From assembly GCA_020002185.1 (NCBI GenBank), contig CM034535.1:70116228-70180227 (forward strand): a stretch of DNA of 64,000 nucleotides, in the 5' to 3' direction. The position numbers and the translations under genes were made by a program. Under the pieces are notes generated by a model that was not told the DNA's origin, made no database searches, and saw nothing but the letters and a program-made list of their open reading frames with translations. Every line of letters begins with the position of its first letter. The stretch's first letter is position 1. The DNA comes from Paraescarpia echinospica. Taxonomy: Eukaryota; Annelida; Polychaeta; Sabellida; Siboglinidae. Below are positions 37,801 through 52,201 of the stretch, piece after piece.

Positions 37801-40800
37801 CCCTAGTTCTAATGTTAGTGTTGACTCAAGGAAGAAATAGGGTTGGGGGGTGATGCAACTTTCGATACATAAGAACATTTGACAATCTTGTGAAAAATGT
37901 GACATTATTAAAAACATTCTATCTGCTACTCACCTCTGCAGATAGTGCCATCTGGCTTCCACACCCGTTCCGCTGAACAGATGCGTGTTCTCGAACCCAC
38001 TAAGTCATACCCTGGCTTACAGAAGACTGTTACCATTGCACCGAATGATGTACTATTGCCCTCGATGTAGCCATTCTCAGGCACAGTCGGTGGGTCACAC
38101 TGAACAGCTGAAAGCATGGGAAAATGTATATTAATAAGGAGATTAAGTTATTTTTTCCAATTATTAAATTTGAAACATTATAAAGAGTTGAATTAAAGGG
38201 TTACCACAGACAAAATACAAAACATTACACATTAAATACAGACATCAAGAAAAGTTTAATTTTCTATACATAACACATAGTGATATTTGTACATGATATG
38301 CTTTTGGCACATTGTTATTAATTATTATAAAAATTAAAACTTAGTGACTGAACAAAAAACATAGTAATCATCCAGCCACAAAAGCTGCATATTAATTACA
38401 TGGATTAATAATAAGCAGGAAATATGACAGACACAGTGAAACTATGCCTATGTTCCTAAATAATGGCACCGATTCATAATTAAATAAACAAGACACAAAG
38501 AGTTCACCAAAGAGTTCACCAGGACTGATAATTTCACACAACATACGTCTGCAAGTGGGGGCTGTGCCTGACCATCGGTAGAGGAAGACAGCATCTGGTC
38601 GGTAGGCCATACACTCGCGCACTGAGGAGCCATGCAGGGTGTAGCCAGCGTCACAACTGTACCTGGCCACGCTGCCTAGAGCGAGGCTGGTGGACAACAC
38701 GACCGCGCCGTGACTGAATCTCCCCACCTGCTCACACTGGGCAGCTGTAACACAGGTGGAAATACAAATAATTTAGCCAACATCTCTAACACATATGTGG
38801 AAACAAACTGTTAGAAAAGTCATTTTGAGTGACGTAATTATAAAAATAGACTGACGAAACCAAAATCTCATAAAATATGACTACATCAAACTTTGTGTAT
38901 CCTATATGTGTAAATCACTCTGTGACCAGAATGGGTCATGTGAGACCATGTGAGATCATGCAGTGTAGTAAAATAGGCTAAGAGCATTAGAACACAAGAT
39001 TTCAATGACACAATTTTGAACATGGCACAAATTTTCCGGTCATGAATATAGATGATGGAGACTTTGATATCTATTCTACAATTTTTTGTTGTGAAATAAT
39101 CACATTTATTTTTTATTTGGAGTTAATTAAATATGACTTTGGCTATGAATTCCCACATCACAAGTCAGGTAAATCCATTGTGTGGTTTTGGGGTTTCTCT
39201 TCTTATATTTGTCGACTGTAATTGCTAAATTGGGTAACTTGCAACAGTGTGAACAGCCTGATGCTATGGCATACACAGCCGGACCACTTTGCCATTTTTT
39301 GACAAAAAATTTTTGACTGGATCTTATCAAAAATAATTTCAATAGTTTGTCTGATAATTTCACCAAAACTAAATAACATGCATGTCATAGTGGATATGAG
39401 ATTGTTTCGGCTTTTCATGACATGATTCTGAAATAATTTTCTATAACCACCGTTCAAATACTGGAAGTCTATTACATGATCAGACTACAATGTGAAGAAA
39501 GCATAATTCCTACGTCACACCCAGACCACTTACGCTTGCACTGTGGGATGTCGATGGACCAGCGCCCAGACGAGACACACTCCACTTGCTTAGAGGTGTT
39601 GGTCATGTAGCCGTAGTCACACACAATGTCAAGTCGACTCCCAAACGTGTAGCGTCCTCCCAGCTGGGCACTCGTTGACGCAAACACTGACCCGTGTGCG
39701 ACCGTGACAGCAGGACAGAGGACAGCTGAAACACACATTTCAAAAATACATGTGTGTTGAATTACAGTGGAACCTCACTATTAAGTTACCCTTGGAACTG
39801 GGCAAATGTGACCTGAGTGGGGAGGTGACCGCATTAGCGGGACTAATTTCCTATACTTTACTGCTACAAAAATAATTTGGCCTATCCAAGGGTGACCTTA
39901 ATTGTGAGGTGGCTGTATTACCGAGGTGACCACGAAGTGAGGTTCGACTGTGTAAGCAAGATTCAAATGTTCAATCACGAAGCTGTAGTTAATAAAACAT
40001 ATTTCTGGACCCTACTAGTAAAGTTTATTCACTTCAACCTTTCGGCAACCACTGTCTAGTTCAGGAGAACTAATTGCTGCTCCCAATTTATGAAAATTTT
40101 CACCAACATCAATGAAGCTGCAATGTTTTGAAAATAAAAGTAACGCCTACACAATACACAGTACCAATAATTATTCTAAAATACAAATTAAGCAGAATGA
40201 CAAATGTCCTGTAAAATCACATCAACTGGAGATATTCAAATTCACAGTTGCATGAACTAAATAGTTCATATTCAGATAGTTTCAGTGTTAAGCAGAGGAC
40301 ATTGGTACTAACTGCAGTTTCAACTTGCAAAGTCAAACTACTGGTAGTAAAAAATACAGAGGAAACTTACGGACACAAGAGTGATTGGCAACAAGGGTGG
40401 CATGGTTACCCTCAAACAGGTTGTACCCAGGAGGGCAGGAACATATGTAACCACCCTCTGTGTTGGTGCAAATCTTCTCACAACCACTGGTTCCCAGCGA
40501 ACACTCATCTATATCTGTAGAAAAAGAGGGTTATCAACTGATTATAAGGCCTACCAGAATAACACTTCTCTTCTGTTAAATGCTTTCAAATTATATGGCA
40601 GGTAAATAGGACTGAGTTGGGTTTTTTTATTGCTTTTCTGAGGAGATATATTCCAGGGTGAGCATTTGAGTGTTCTCTTAGTTATGTTTTTGGCAAAGAT
40701 ACTGCCTACAATTTTGTCGGATTGATAGTTCAAAAATATATTTCCAGTATTTTGAGAGGTATTAGTTGGATCATGTGGTAAAGATGTTTTTCCTCTTCAT

Positions 40801-43800
40801 GATGTATTTTCCTTGTCATGTCATAAGAACGTCTAGCAGAATATGTCATATAATTGGAAATACAAATACTTTTTTTGATATGGCTAACATTAGTACAGTG
40901 AAAACTGAAAGAAATATGTTTTTGTAAAATCACCCAACTTTCCAAATGCAAGATCTAACCTTTGCAAAAAATTACAAATACTAATCTGTATGAAGCATAA
41001 TTTTAACTATCACGAAAAAAGTTAACTTGTTAACTGTAAAAAAGCAACATACCTTTACAGATGTGCAGACTCTTGTCTGGGTATGCGTACCCAGGTAGAC
41101 AGTCACACCTGTAGTTACCTGGCAGGTTGACACAGGTGTGCCTCAGGCATATGTTTGTCAGACATTCGTCAATGTCTACAAGTTATGAAGAACTCATGAG
41201 TATGGACAATTGGGAAATTTAGTAAAGAAAACATTTAGAAATGTTATATAAACCACAGATGCTAATTATATAAACAGCTGCTAATGTGAATGACTACCTC
41301 TGTGCTTTTACGGTCTAGCCCGGCCAAACTATGATGAGACTGTAGTCATGTGGTTGACTAAATGAAGTCCTAGAACTATGTTTGTCTGACAACTTCACCG
41401 AAACAAAATAGAAAATATGCATAAACGAATTAGCATGTCATAGTGACTACCAGGTAGGTTGGCTCTTTCATGAAATTAGGAGCCCAGAAATCAAACTGAT
41501 GGAATAGTTTTAAGTGGATGTTCCTTACTTTAAGATTCTTCATATTGAAAGTCAACTATTTTACTGTCCCCTGTAACTGCTTCTATACATTTACCTGTAC
41601 AGTCAAGACTGCCATTCCAGTGGCCTGTGTCCAGACATTTGACATTGTATCTGTGTTCGTAGCCAGCATCACAGGTGACTGTCACCTCAGTTCCAGCTCC
41701 AACAGGGTTGACATCACTTAGCGAGCCATGAGAAATGGTTGCTGGCACTGCACAGGTGACAGCTAGAAACAAAAGCAAAATACCTGTGCATCAAAGCTGA
41801 AATTATGTCATCACCACAGTCAAACTTAGTTACAATTTCAAGGGACAAAAATAATGCAATGTATTTACTAATGTATCATTAAAATAGAGTGAACCTCCCT
41901 ATTAAGGTCACCCTCGAGACTGGACTACACTTTACTGTGACAGAAACAATAACAATTGGAAACTGTCCTACAGAGACTTTAATTTCAAGGTGGCTGTATT
42001 ATGGAGGTGAACGTAAACAGAAACACTGAAACTTTGTTAATTCGGACACTTTGGTTCCTGGAGTATTTGTTGCTTGATGAGTTTTCTGGATAAATGAATC
42101 TTGCAAATAATGGGTTATATTAGCATTTTAAAATGTCATTCCCATGAAATGGTGACTGGATGCCGAAGTTACTGGATTTGGTCACCCCGTGGACAGCATC
42201 AATAGATTTGCCACCATATTTAGAGTCAAGATGGTATTAGACTTTAATTGTTAAAAATCATGCTGTCCCCTGGGTTTACACTAACTACACCAATAAATTA
42301 TTCTCTATTGTGTGAAATAGTGAAGGAGACGAACCTTTACAGGTGGGTGTTGGTGCCGACCATTTGCCATGCTCTGTACAAAACAGGCCATTGTCTCCAT
42401 CAAGGTTAAAGCCTGTGTCACAGCTAAACGTTGCCTGTGTCCCCAGCACTGGCCGCACACTGGTGACCATCACATGTCCATGGCTGGGACTGCTTACTGA
42501 GGGACAGGTCACCACTGCAAGCAGAATATACGTGTCACTATCGGTCAACCGAGTATTATACATGGTCTCAAACAAAGTCTGGGCAAGAAATAAAGTTGTC
42601 ATTCAAGTTGTCATAGAGTCTTATACAATACAGTTCAACTTTATTCATCCCTGTAAGGGCAATTACATTGTATTACAAGTTGATTGTCTTTGAATGTGAT
42701 CATGCCTTATAAAAGATATGATTTATTTTACTGATTTATTTATTCAATATAAAAATTTATGTACAAACATAAAATATAAATACAGAGTAGATTAAATAAA
42801 AGTGCAAGCATTTGTTTCCATAATGGTCCTTACATTTTGTATGGCACACTGTCCAATCCTTAGGACCACTTCACAACATGACAAACATGTTAATTCTAAC
42901 CTCAGATATATTTTTTCTTATCTAGCAGATATGTTCCAACCTAAGACATGTTTATTACAAGCTCAGATCACTTTATACCAACTTTATAATTTTTTGTTCC
43001 AACCTCGGACCTGTTTATTCCAATTCAGAATTGTTTATCTGGGCGATCCTGTTTAATCCAACACCCTTAGACCTGTTTATTCCAACTGTAGACTTGTTTA
43101 TTCCAACTTAAACCAATTTACTCCAATCTAAGACCTGTTTATTCCAACCTCATACCTGTTTATTCCAACTACAATCTCGAATATATTCCAACCTCAGACC
43201 TGTTTATTCCAACATCCTACCTGTTTATTCCAACCTCAGACCCATTTATTCAACCTCAGTCCTGTTTATTCCAACCTAGCTCCATTCAACTTCTCATTCT
43301 GCACAAAGGCTACCCGTAAGCATAAGTACACGGCCAGTGGGAAGAAGAAAACAAAACTTACATGAGCAGTGAGGCAGGGGTGACCAGCAGGCCGCACCAT
43401 TGCACAGTCCACACACTATAGCACCATTCGCCAACATGCGGTATCCCATCATGCATTTGTATGTCACAACAGCACCGAATTCTAGGCCCGTGTGCTTCAG
43501 TTTGATGCCATGCGTCACCATGGCGTTGGTAGGGACTGGACATCTGACCGCTGCAACAAGACATTAGTTCCATAGCTCGTTGTGTTTACAATGTACTTGT
43601 AAACATGTAAAAAAATAAAATCTTATCTTATTAGGCTAATGTCCACATGCATAAAGAAACCGTTGTATTCTTAGTAAACACTGGACACATGTTCACCTGT
43701 CTGCAGTTTTGGTTTTAAATGATAACATTGTTAATTCTAATATGAAACATGAATCTAGATATCAAGTCTGTTAAAGCTTGATTTCGATTATTGTAAATAA

Positions 43801-46800
43801 TATAATAATAATAATAATCTTTATTTTATGTAGCGCCATATCCATAACGTTCATAGCACTTTATGTAAAACTAAAATATAAATAGTAAAAATTAAAAAAA
43901 AATTAATATAAAAATAAACAAATTAAGATAATAGTGCTGTGTAAACATCAGTAGATTAAAACGAAAACAATTCTTGTGGTAAAGTAAGTACTTAAAATGT
44001 TCTTTCGACTGTTAAAAGGATCAACATAAAAATATGAATAACTTAGAATAAAAATGTTTCTGTGGTCTTTCAGGCAGTGTACGCCGTAATGAAAAGGTGA
44101 GTTTTTAAGGCTGCCTTGAAGGATTGTAAGTAGGTTTTGGAAGTAACAGTAATTGGTAAACCATTCCATATTGTAGCGGCAGCATGGATTGAGAAGTATT
44201 GTGTGGTCGATCGTATCGAAAGCAGTGCTTAGGTCAATGAGCATGAAAACAGTGCCTTGTCTACGGTCAAGGGCCATCCTAATTTCGTTTATCACACAAA
44301 GCAGGGCGGTCTCCGTTGAATGGTGTCGTTTGTATGCAGATTGAAGAGGATGAGTCAGTGATTGATTGATTGACCAAATGAATGTTCAGTCTGGTGGCCA
44401 CCACCTTTTCAATTATCTTTAAGAGTTGTGATAGATGTCTGACTGGGCGGTAGTTGCTTATCGTATCTTTGCACAGATGTGGTTTCTTTAATAATGGGTG
44501 CACAAGAGCACAATTCAATTCTAGCGGCATTTCTCCTTCCGTTAGGCAGGCGTTTGTTACAGAAGTCAGTGATTGGGCCTGCTAGATTTGTACGACTAAC
44601 AAATTAATTTGATTTAATTAAATTCGTACAGCTTCACAAATGAATATGTTTGTACCAGAATATGTAGACTTATAAAAATAAAGGAAATTACCATAAAAAA
44701 GCAAATTATGGATTAATAGCTACTTCTACAATATAAATTCAACTTAAATGCCAGAGCTATGACACATCAGAAATAAGACTTTCTCAGCTGCCATACCAAC
44801 TGTGGAATTCACTCCCTGTTATTAATAATAATAATATACCGTATTCGTTCTATTAAACGTACAATACGCTTAGGAAATATTTGAGACAAGGAAACATGTA
44901 AAATTTTGTGTTCCAATAAGCGTACAGGGGTATGCACCCATTTTCTTTGGTTCCTGTGGGTCCTGAGTACAGCCATCTCAGCAGACATGACTGGCAAACG
45001 ATTTATGCATCTCACATATGAGCAACAGGTTACCAGAATACTAGACGGGCCTTCGTAGTGGACTGTTTTGTAGATCAGTGTGAGCAATATGAATTGCACA
45101 TGATACCTCACAGGCAGCCAATGTAGTGCATGAAGGACTGGTGTGATGTGAGATCGTCTAAGAACATGGGAAACAATGTGCACGGCTGTGTTCTGCACTC
45201 ATTGTAACTTGGCCAGCTGCCATGCAGGGAGGCCATGCAGTAATCCATTTAAGTAGTCCAGTTTTGACGTGACGAGGGTGGCTATCTGGGCCGTACTCAC
45301 ATCCAGATATCTCCCGATGCTCCGGAGATGGTAGAACAGCAGGACATATTAGTTTTAATTACAGTATTGAATAAGAATGAACCACAGGAATAGATGCAGA
45401 GTAAACCTGGCCTTGACTTACATATGCAGGAAGGTGGCGAAGAGAGCCATTTGCCCCTGGAGCCACAGACTCTGCGGGCCATTCCCTTCAAGTGATAGGC
45501 ATTCTGGCATCCATACACAACATTGTCTCCATAAGCTACGGGATGTTCTGAGTCGACCGTGGCATGCTGCGGCAGTGGTAAAACTGAGGGACAATCTGAA
45601 ACACATATAATAAAAATGTATGCAAATTTTCTATCTTACTGTAGACTCTTCATATAACACAATTCTGTAATTGTATCAATTTGTATAATGTAGATCTGCT
45701 GCCGACATACAATTGATCAGTGTTGTGAAATATAAAATTAAGTTTCCAGATTTTTACTCTATGCATACAATAGCTTGAATAAGCTATTTATGTGACAACA
45801 GTTTACCAGTTTTTCTTCTGTTCATGTGATTATTCATCTCTGACTTTAGGAACAAATGGGACATTGGAACACTGATTGTATTAGTATTTATAACATATTT
45901 GTTGGTTAAAAAATAAAACCATATTAATAATTTTTTTAATATGGTTCATGACTGAATAACTGGTACTTTGGTGATACATTTAGAATCTACTTTACCTCAA
46001 TTATTGATAGACCAATAAATTTCACTACCTTTGAAGATGAACATGTTTTACCTGATTTTATTGGTCAGTCAAATTCCTGTTTTATTCCATTTGTGACATT
46101 AATATACTAATAACTATAATAATGATTACAAACTGAATTATAACATACCACAGGGTAGTTATTTTGGAGGTACTTTGTGATAGTTAACCAATGAAGATCA
46201 CTGTGCATTCCCTTCAACATAGAACACAAGACTACTAACCAAAGGAGAACGAGGCTGACCATCCTTGGAACTGTTGAAGAGGATCTGTCGTGAATCTGAT
46301 GTGAAACCTTCCATTTGTAGACCTGAAATGCCCAGGCAGAGAGCGGCCAGAAAATTTGCCCTGGAAGCCAGCTGCATTGGTGGATGTATTGAACACCTGC
46401 GTGAATAAAACACATCATCTGACACAAGCCCAATGTGTAGATGATATAACAGGTGCTATGAATAAGTACACAATTGTACATGACGAGGGTGATCAAGGCT
46501 GTGATGGGAGGATTTCATAGAGATTTGGAGAGCAATGGAGAATGAGAATGAAACATAGAGGGGACTGGGGACAGTGCAAGAACAGTGGAGAGAAAACAGA
46601 AATCGATAACCAGTATCAACACGAGACGCATCCTGGACAGACAGGGAAAAGAGGTGAGCAACAACAGGACTCAATGTAAACAATGCTAAATTATACGAGT
46701 AATTTCACATCACAACGTACAATCTTTGGTGTAGTGGAAATATTAACAGATACAGAGGCTCGAGCATAACTTACTCATGTATATTAATCCTGCATGTTTT

Positions 46801-49800
46801 GTATCGAGTCTACGTAGTTGTTTACATCATTACAAGTCACAATGACATCCAAAATTAATGTGAAACTGTCTCAATTTTGAGACACAACAAACAAATTTAA
46901 TTCTTAATGCAACATTTTGGAATCACTGTGGACAAATGTGAAGTTATGGCACGGTGATTGAGACGATAAACATAACAAAAATTATAGTGGGTTTTGCAGA
47001 CATAGATTAGATCTGTGCACAGGATGACATACATATTGACTTACTAAAACAGTGTCAAATGTGTCTTCCGTCCTGAAGTGCTCAAAAACTAAAGTCAGAG
47101 GTCTTTTGTAGAAATCAATGACGGTCCAAGAGCATGAGATATCGCTGGGGTAATTTGTTATTCCATAGCCAGGTGACCGAATCTGTCCAAAACCCTGCTT
47201 GAGGGTAACGTGACAACCTTTGGGGAACAACTTACATTTATATAACACCAATTTGTGATGCCGAACTATTAATAATTATAATTTAGACACAGGATATTGT
47301 TTTTTTACTTTCAGACTATTTAAACTAATTTCGAATTAACATTTCAAATGTTAATCAATAATCTTATTATATATTTTAATTAAGAGAAAATAAAGAATTA
47401 TATACATAAAAATACATGGAAACAATGATTAGGACTCTTAGTTTCCATAGCATGAAGTTTAAACAAAATATTTTAAAAATTAACTATAGTATCATTTACA
47501 CCAAAATTAACTTTTATGAAAATTACAAAGCCAGTTTAAATTTCATTCATTTTATATTATCCTGACAGTATAACACATGTAAAAACTATCCACCAAATAT
47601 CTCATCCAGTTGACAACTAAATTAATCTTTTTTAGAAAAATCTGACTGCTCGTACCTGAAAAATATGACGCTCTAAATCCACTTCCGGCATATTGGAATG
47701 CAGCAGAATAAAATACGAGTTTTGTGTATGGTCCGGTAGACATAACTACAGTGCGTGGTTTTTTGCCGTTCAATTTAAGCAGCCTCCGGGAAGACGAAGA
47801 CCTCCCGTCATGCAGCCTCACGTAATCTTGGTTACTTCGTAGATCAAGTGTATGAAACTGAAAAAAGAATAAAATCATTTTGGGAAGGCTATGTGAGCAA
47901 GTAGTAGTGATAGCATGGAACATCAGCTTGTGTTTTCGAAGAAATACTGAATTTGTTAGTAATATGTTTTTTGAGAGAGTGAGGAAGGTCAAAAAATAAA
48001 CACAGAAACAAGTGCATAATCATATCATAATCATAGTTTGTCTGATGATTTTACAAAAACTACAAATAAAGTTGCATATACAAGCCAGCATGTCATCATG
48101 TTTACTATGTAGCTGTGTTATTTGCAAACTTAATTTTAAATTTAAAGAGCAAAATAATGTGCCTTAAGATTTGAACTGTTGTGGCCTCACACATGTGACC
48201 AGCCACAGAGAAGTGGGTATTAAAGGCCATATCCTGGAATAAAATGTGCTCCGTCCCTTAATAACAAATGGTTGATGGCCTTTCAAATGATGATATTGCC
48301 AAAATCGCCAAAATATCGTATATGAGCATACAACATAAAAAGAGCCATTAAATTTGCCATTTTACGGAAATTCCCGAGCGATGCCGGGTTTGCATTTGTT
48401 GCTGAAACGTGACGTCAGACGTGGTTCCGCCGTGAGTTAGTGCAGCGGCTTCACGCCTGCGGCCCTGCACAGTCGCGCGGTGTCATGTAAACAACTCGAT
48501 ACAAATGGCGGCTTACTCGAGTAGTTCAGAGCGATGTCAATTTTGACGTGGATCATGAAACGTTTGATCATATATATTTCGGTGACAGTGAGGATGACAT
48601 TGCCGAGATCGACAATGTTGATGTTAGTCAGCACGTTGTGGCACCGTGTGTAGACATGAACCAGTGAAGAAGCCCCGATAACTGACCGGGCCCATTTGCG
48701 CAGAATCACCGGTAACCGATTCGCCTTCGCCTCTGTTGTGTTCTTCGAAGGAACGGCAGATTTCTTTACATCTGACTTACGCCTGAAACCCATATTCCAT
48801 TGTACGAAGCCTTCGAAGTCGTCAGACGCAACGAAATGCGAACGACAAATAATGCTAGTTGCTGTAGCATGGGTCCAGTCGGCCCTGCCGTTTCGAACAA
48901 AACGTTCCCATTTCTGCCGAGTAACTGGCTCTTTGGGAAATTCGTGCACTGAATAGCCAGTCAGATTCGAATTGTAGCAGTTTCCAACAACACATTTGTT
49001 CACCATTTCTGTATGTGAACGAATGTTTACCAGTTCAAATATCCACCAAGGAAATCCAGCCGCCGAGAATGCTTGCGATCCCGGGAATGTTTTCCACAAC
49101 TGACGTCACAATTCTGCCCCTCGCGGCATTTCCGGAAAACAGACTTTTCGAAGCCTGCACCAAGACAGGTCCCGTTTAATGTCAATTTTATAAATGTTTC
49201 AGCAAACGTGTGGTTTCGGGGTTGTCATTATATTGCAGAACACATATGTACATGCATATTTTTATACTTATTAGCAATTTGTTTTCTCCCAGGATATGGC
49301 CTTTAAGTTGCAAAATAGTGAAATGGAATTAGTATCTTTTTTGATACCACAGAGCCAGAGCTTTAGAACAATACCTCATTTCTGAAATATCTACAGTAGT
49401 TTTTTATTCAATGCTAAAATTGAAGCAAACTTTACGAATGAGACGATTTCAAAAAACAAGGTAATTTTGAGTCACATTGTCTATTGTTTTTTAGTATGTG
49501 GGTTCATAAACAGTTTTTACTTTTGGATTACTTATCTAGGAAAATAAGCAGGACATTGAAAGATTGCCTGCCAAAATCACAAAATTTATGGGAGATGACC
49601 TCCTCGAGCTATTTTCGGCTCGTGTGCAAAATAGGCCTGTGTGACTTAATACTTGGTTCGCTGTGGCGGGTCACATGACCTAGGCAGTTATTTTGGGCTC
49701 ATGTGCAGAATAGGCCTGTATGACTTAATACTTGGTTCGCTGTGGCGGGTGACTTATACCTGTACAGTAATGATGTCCTTTCTTGAGCGAGCTTTTATGA

Positions 49801-52157
49801 TCCATGTACACCTGGTGAACTCATTGTACCCATCTGGGTAGCCCAGGGAGGTGACGTTCTTGGGTGTGTTCAAGGCTATTAGTGTACCGCCACATGTTGC
49901 TGTAACTGCACACAAATACAGGCTGGCATGCATTACTGAAGTCAGGGCTGGGATAAAGTATTTCTACTTAGGTAAACATTTTTTGAACTTGTCCATGGAC
50001 TTTGGTTTTGGAAATTACAAGTACTTGATGTTGGTCAATTGTGATTGCCAAAAAACTGAGTACATTTCAAGTACATTTCAAATACTTTTCTTGAGTATTT
50101 AGAAAACAAAATAATAGTTCTCTTCTGTTTTGCCTGTGTGATGTACAACACTGAATGCTCATCCCAGTACTCACAAGTATACACACATGCATACACACAT
50201 GCACACACATGCATACACACATGCATACATGCATACACACATGTATACACACACACATGCATACACACATGCATACACACATGCATACACACACGCATAC
50301 ACACATGTATACACACACATGCATACACACATGCATACACACATGCATACACACATGCATACACACATGAATACACACATGCATATACACATGCATACAC
50401 ACATGCATACACGTATACACATATGCATACACACATGCATACATGCATACATACATGTATACACACATGCATACACACATGCACACACACATGCATACAC
50501 ACATGCATACATGTATACACACATGTATACACACATGCATACACACATGCATACACACATGCATACACACATGCATACATGTATACACACATGTATACAC
50601 ACATGCATACACATATGCATACACACATGCATACACGTATACACATATGCATACACACATGCATACAGCATACACATATACACACATGCATACACATCTA
50701 CACCTACAAACACATGCACGTCGCACACACACACACACACGCTCGCATGCCCGCACAGGTATATTATGAATAAACATACCACAAATATATAGAAGGACAA
50801 AACTGTCCCACAGAAAATTGTGGTTTGATTACTCAAAATATAATGCAGCCCACAATGGTACAATTTGTCAGAAATCTGGTCTAAAAGAATGACCTGTTAT
50901 GACCTACAATTATTACAACTAATCCATCTTGCTAACACACAGCGCGGCAATAAAAAGCCTGCTCGTGCGTTATAAATCATCTGGGCTGAGACACCTGATA
51001 CGACCGCTGTAAAACTATTACGACTGAATTTTTGCCCACACCCCACCGCAACACCCTTTGTGTGTACACAACTGTGGCAAAAAACTGTCAGAAGTTTTTG
51101 CAACCTTTTAAATTCACATTATTTAAACAGTGTTCCGAGACACACCTCATATTGTAAAGACGTCTCAAGATAAGAACACGTGAGGTATGACGCAGAAAGA
51201 TGCCATTTTCACACTGCTGATTTGTAATTATCATGCGTCAAAAATTACTTTTTAGAATTTAGTTCTCATAAGCTGCCCTTTATTAAAACCATGTAAAAAC
51301 TAACTTCTCACCAAGTTGAGTCATGATTTTAAAATGGTTATCAATTATAATGCTCTTTTGAAAATGTAGCACTTCTGCTCTACAAGTTCCTACACTGTAT
51401 AATGATAAGTGGATTATGTTATGTGCCACTAGCCAGTAATTATTACTTGTTATTTCAAAGAGTAATTAAGACTTTTGACAGGCAAAAGCTTAATACATAC
51501 ACTTAGCTTACAAGGATTTATTAATTATGCCAAAATACGTTTTATACAAAATTACAGAATACAGTGCTCTTTGCTAAATTGTTACATATGTGGATATTCT
51601 TAATAATCAATCAGTTTACCTCTGTTAATTTACGTACACAATGTACTGTTATTACTATGTCTGATGTAGATGTAGTTGTTAGTCTGCTAGTTTTCAAATT
51701 AAGATAACTTTTTATATTTTTTTGAGATTTTGACATCAATTATTGGTAATATCATTCAAATACTTGTGTAACAGTTACTGCATTAGAAAGTATGCACTTG
51801 TGTTGTTATCGTTTTATCGAAAATGTTTAAGTATGCCAAATGCACTTTGTTGAAAATTACTAAATGGAGTGGCTGCTACGAGAGTTGGTAATCTCCCCGA
51901 CCCCTGTTTTTGTTTATCTACAGCAACCTGATAGTTCATGGTCAGGATGTTGTTAACTGATTATATCATACAATAATTGCTTCCACTTTTATGTTATATA
52001 TTCTACTTCATAATACATGTATGTACTACTTGTTATTTTAACACAGTATTTCATAATTGAGCTGTAGGTAATTCTGGTTTTTGAAAATTGTACCGTTTTG
52101 TTTTTATATGTGGGTCAAATAAACACTTCCGATTCCGATGACACACATACACACACA

Positions 52158-52201
<44 letters not shown>

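Larger units (their letters stand above)
48224..49302. mobile_element. TTAA-flanked DNA transposon derivative with THAP gene (Kolobok-like)
   Basis: The left terminus is aggccatatcctgg followed by aataaaa. The inverted right terminus is aggccatatcctgg followed by gagaaaa, so 19 of 21 bases match. TTAA lies outside both ends (48220-48223, 49303-49306). The body is 1,079 bp. It carries a THAP-domain frame on the minus strand and a broken coding start on the plus strand, both running inward. TTAA duplication plus THAP suggests Kolobok, by inference. P elements also use THAP but duplicate 8 bp. It is probably an internally deleted, non-autonomous copy. Confidence 0.82.

Noticed and set aside
50035..50863. 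Long overlapping open frames on both strands over 50.1-50.8 kb (His-Thr-Cys-Ile and Val-Tyr-Ala-Cys repeats)
   Set aside because: They are products of the 12-bp ACACATGC repeat, which has no stops in several frames. There are no splice signals or domains.
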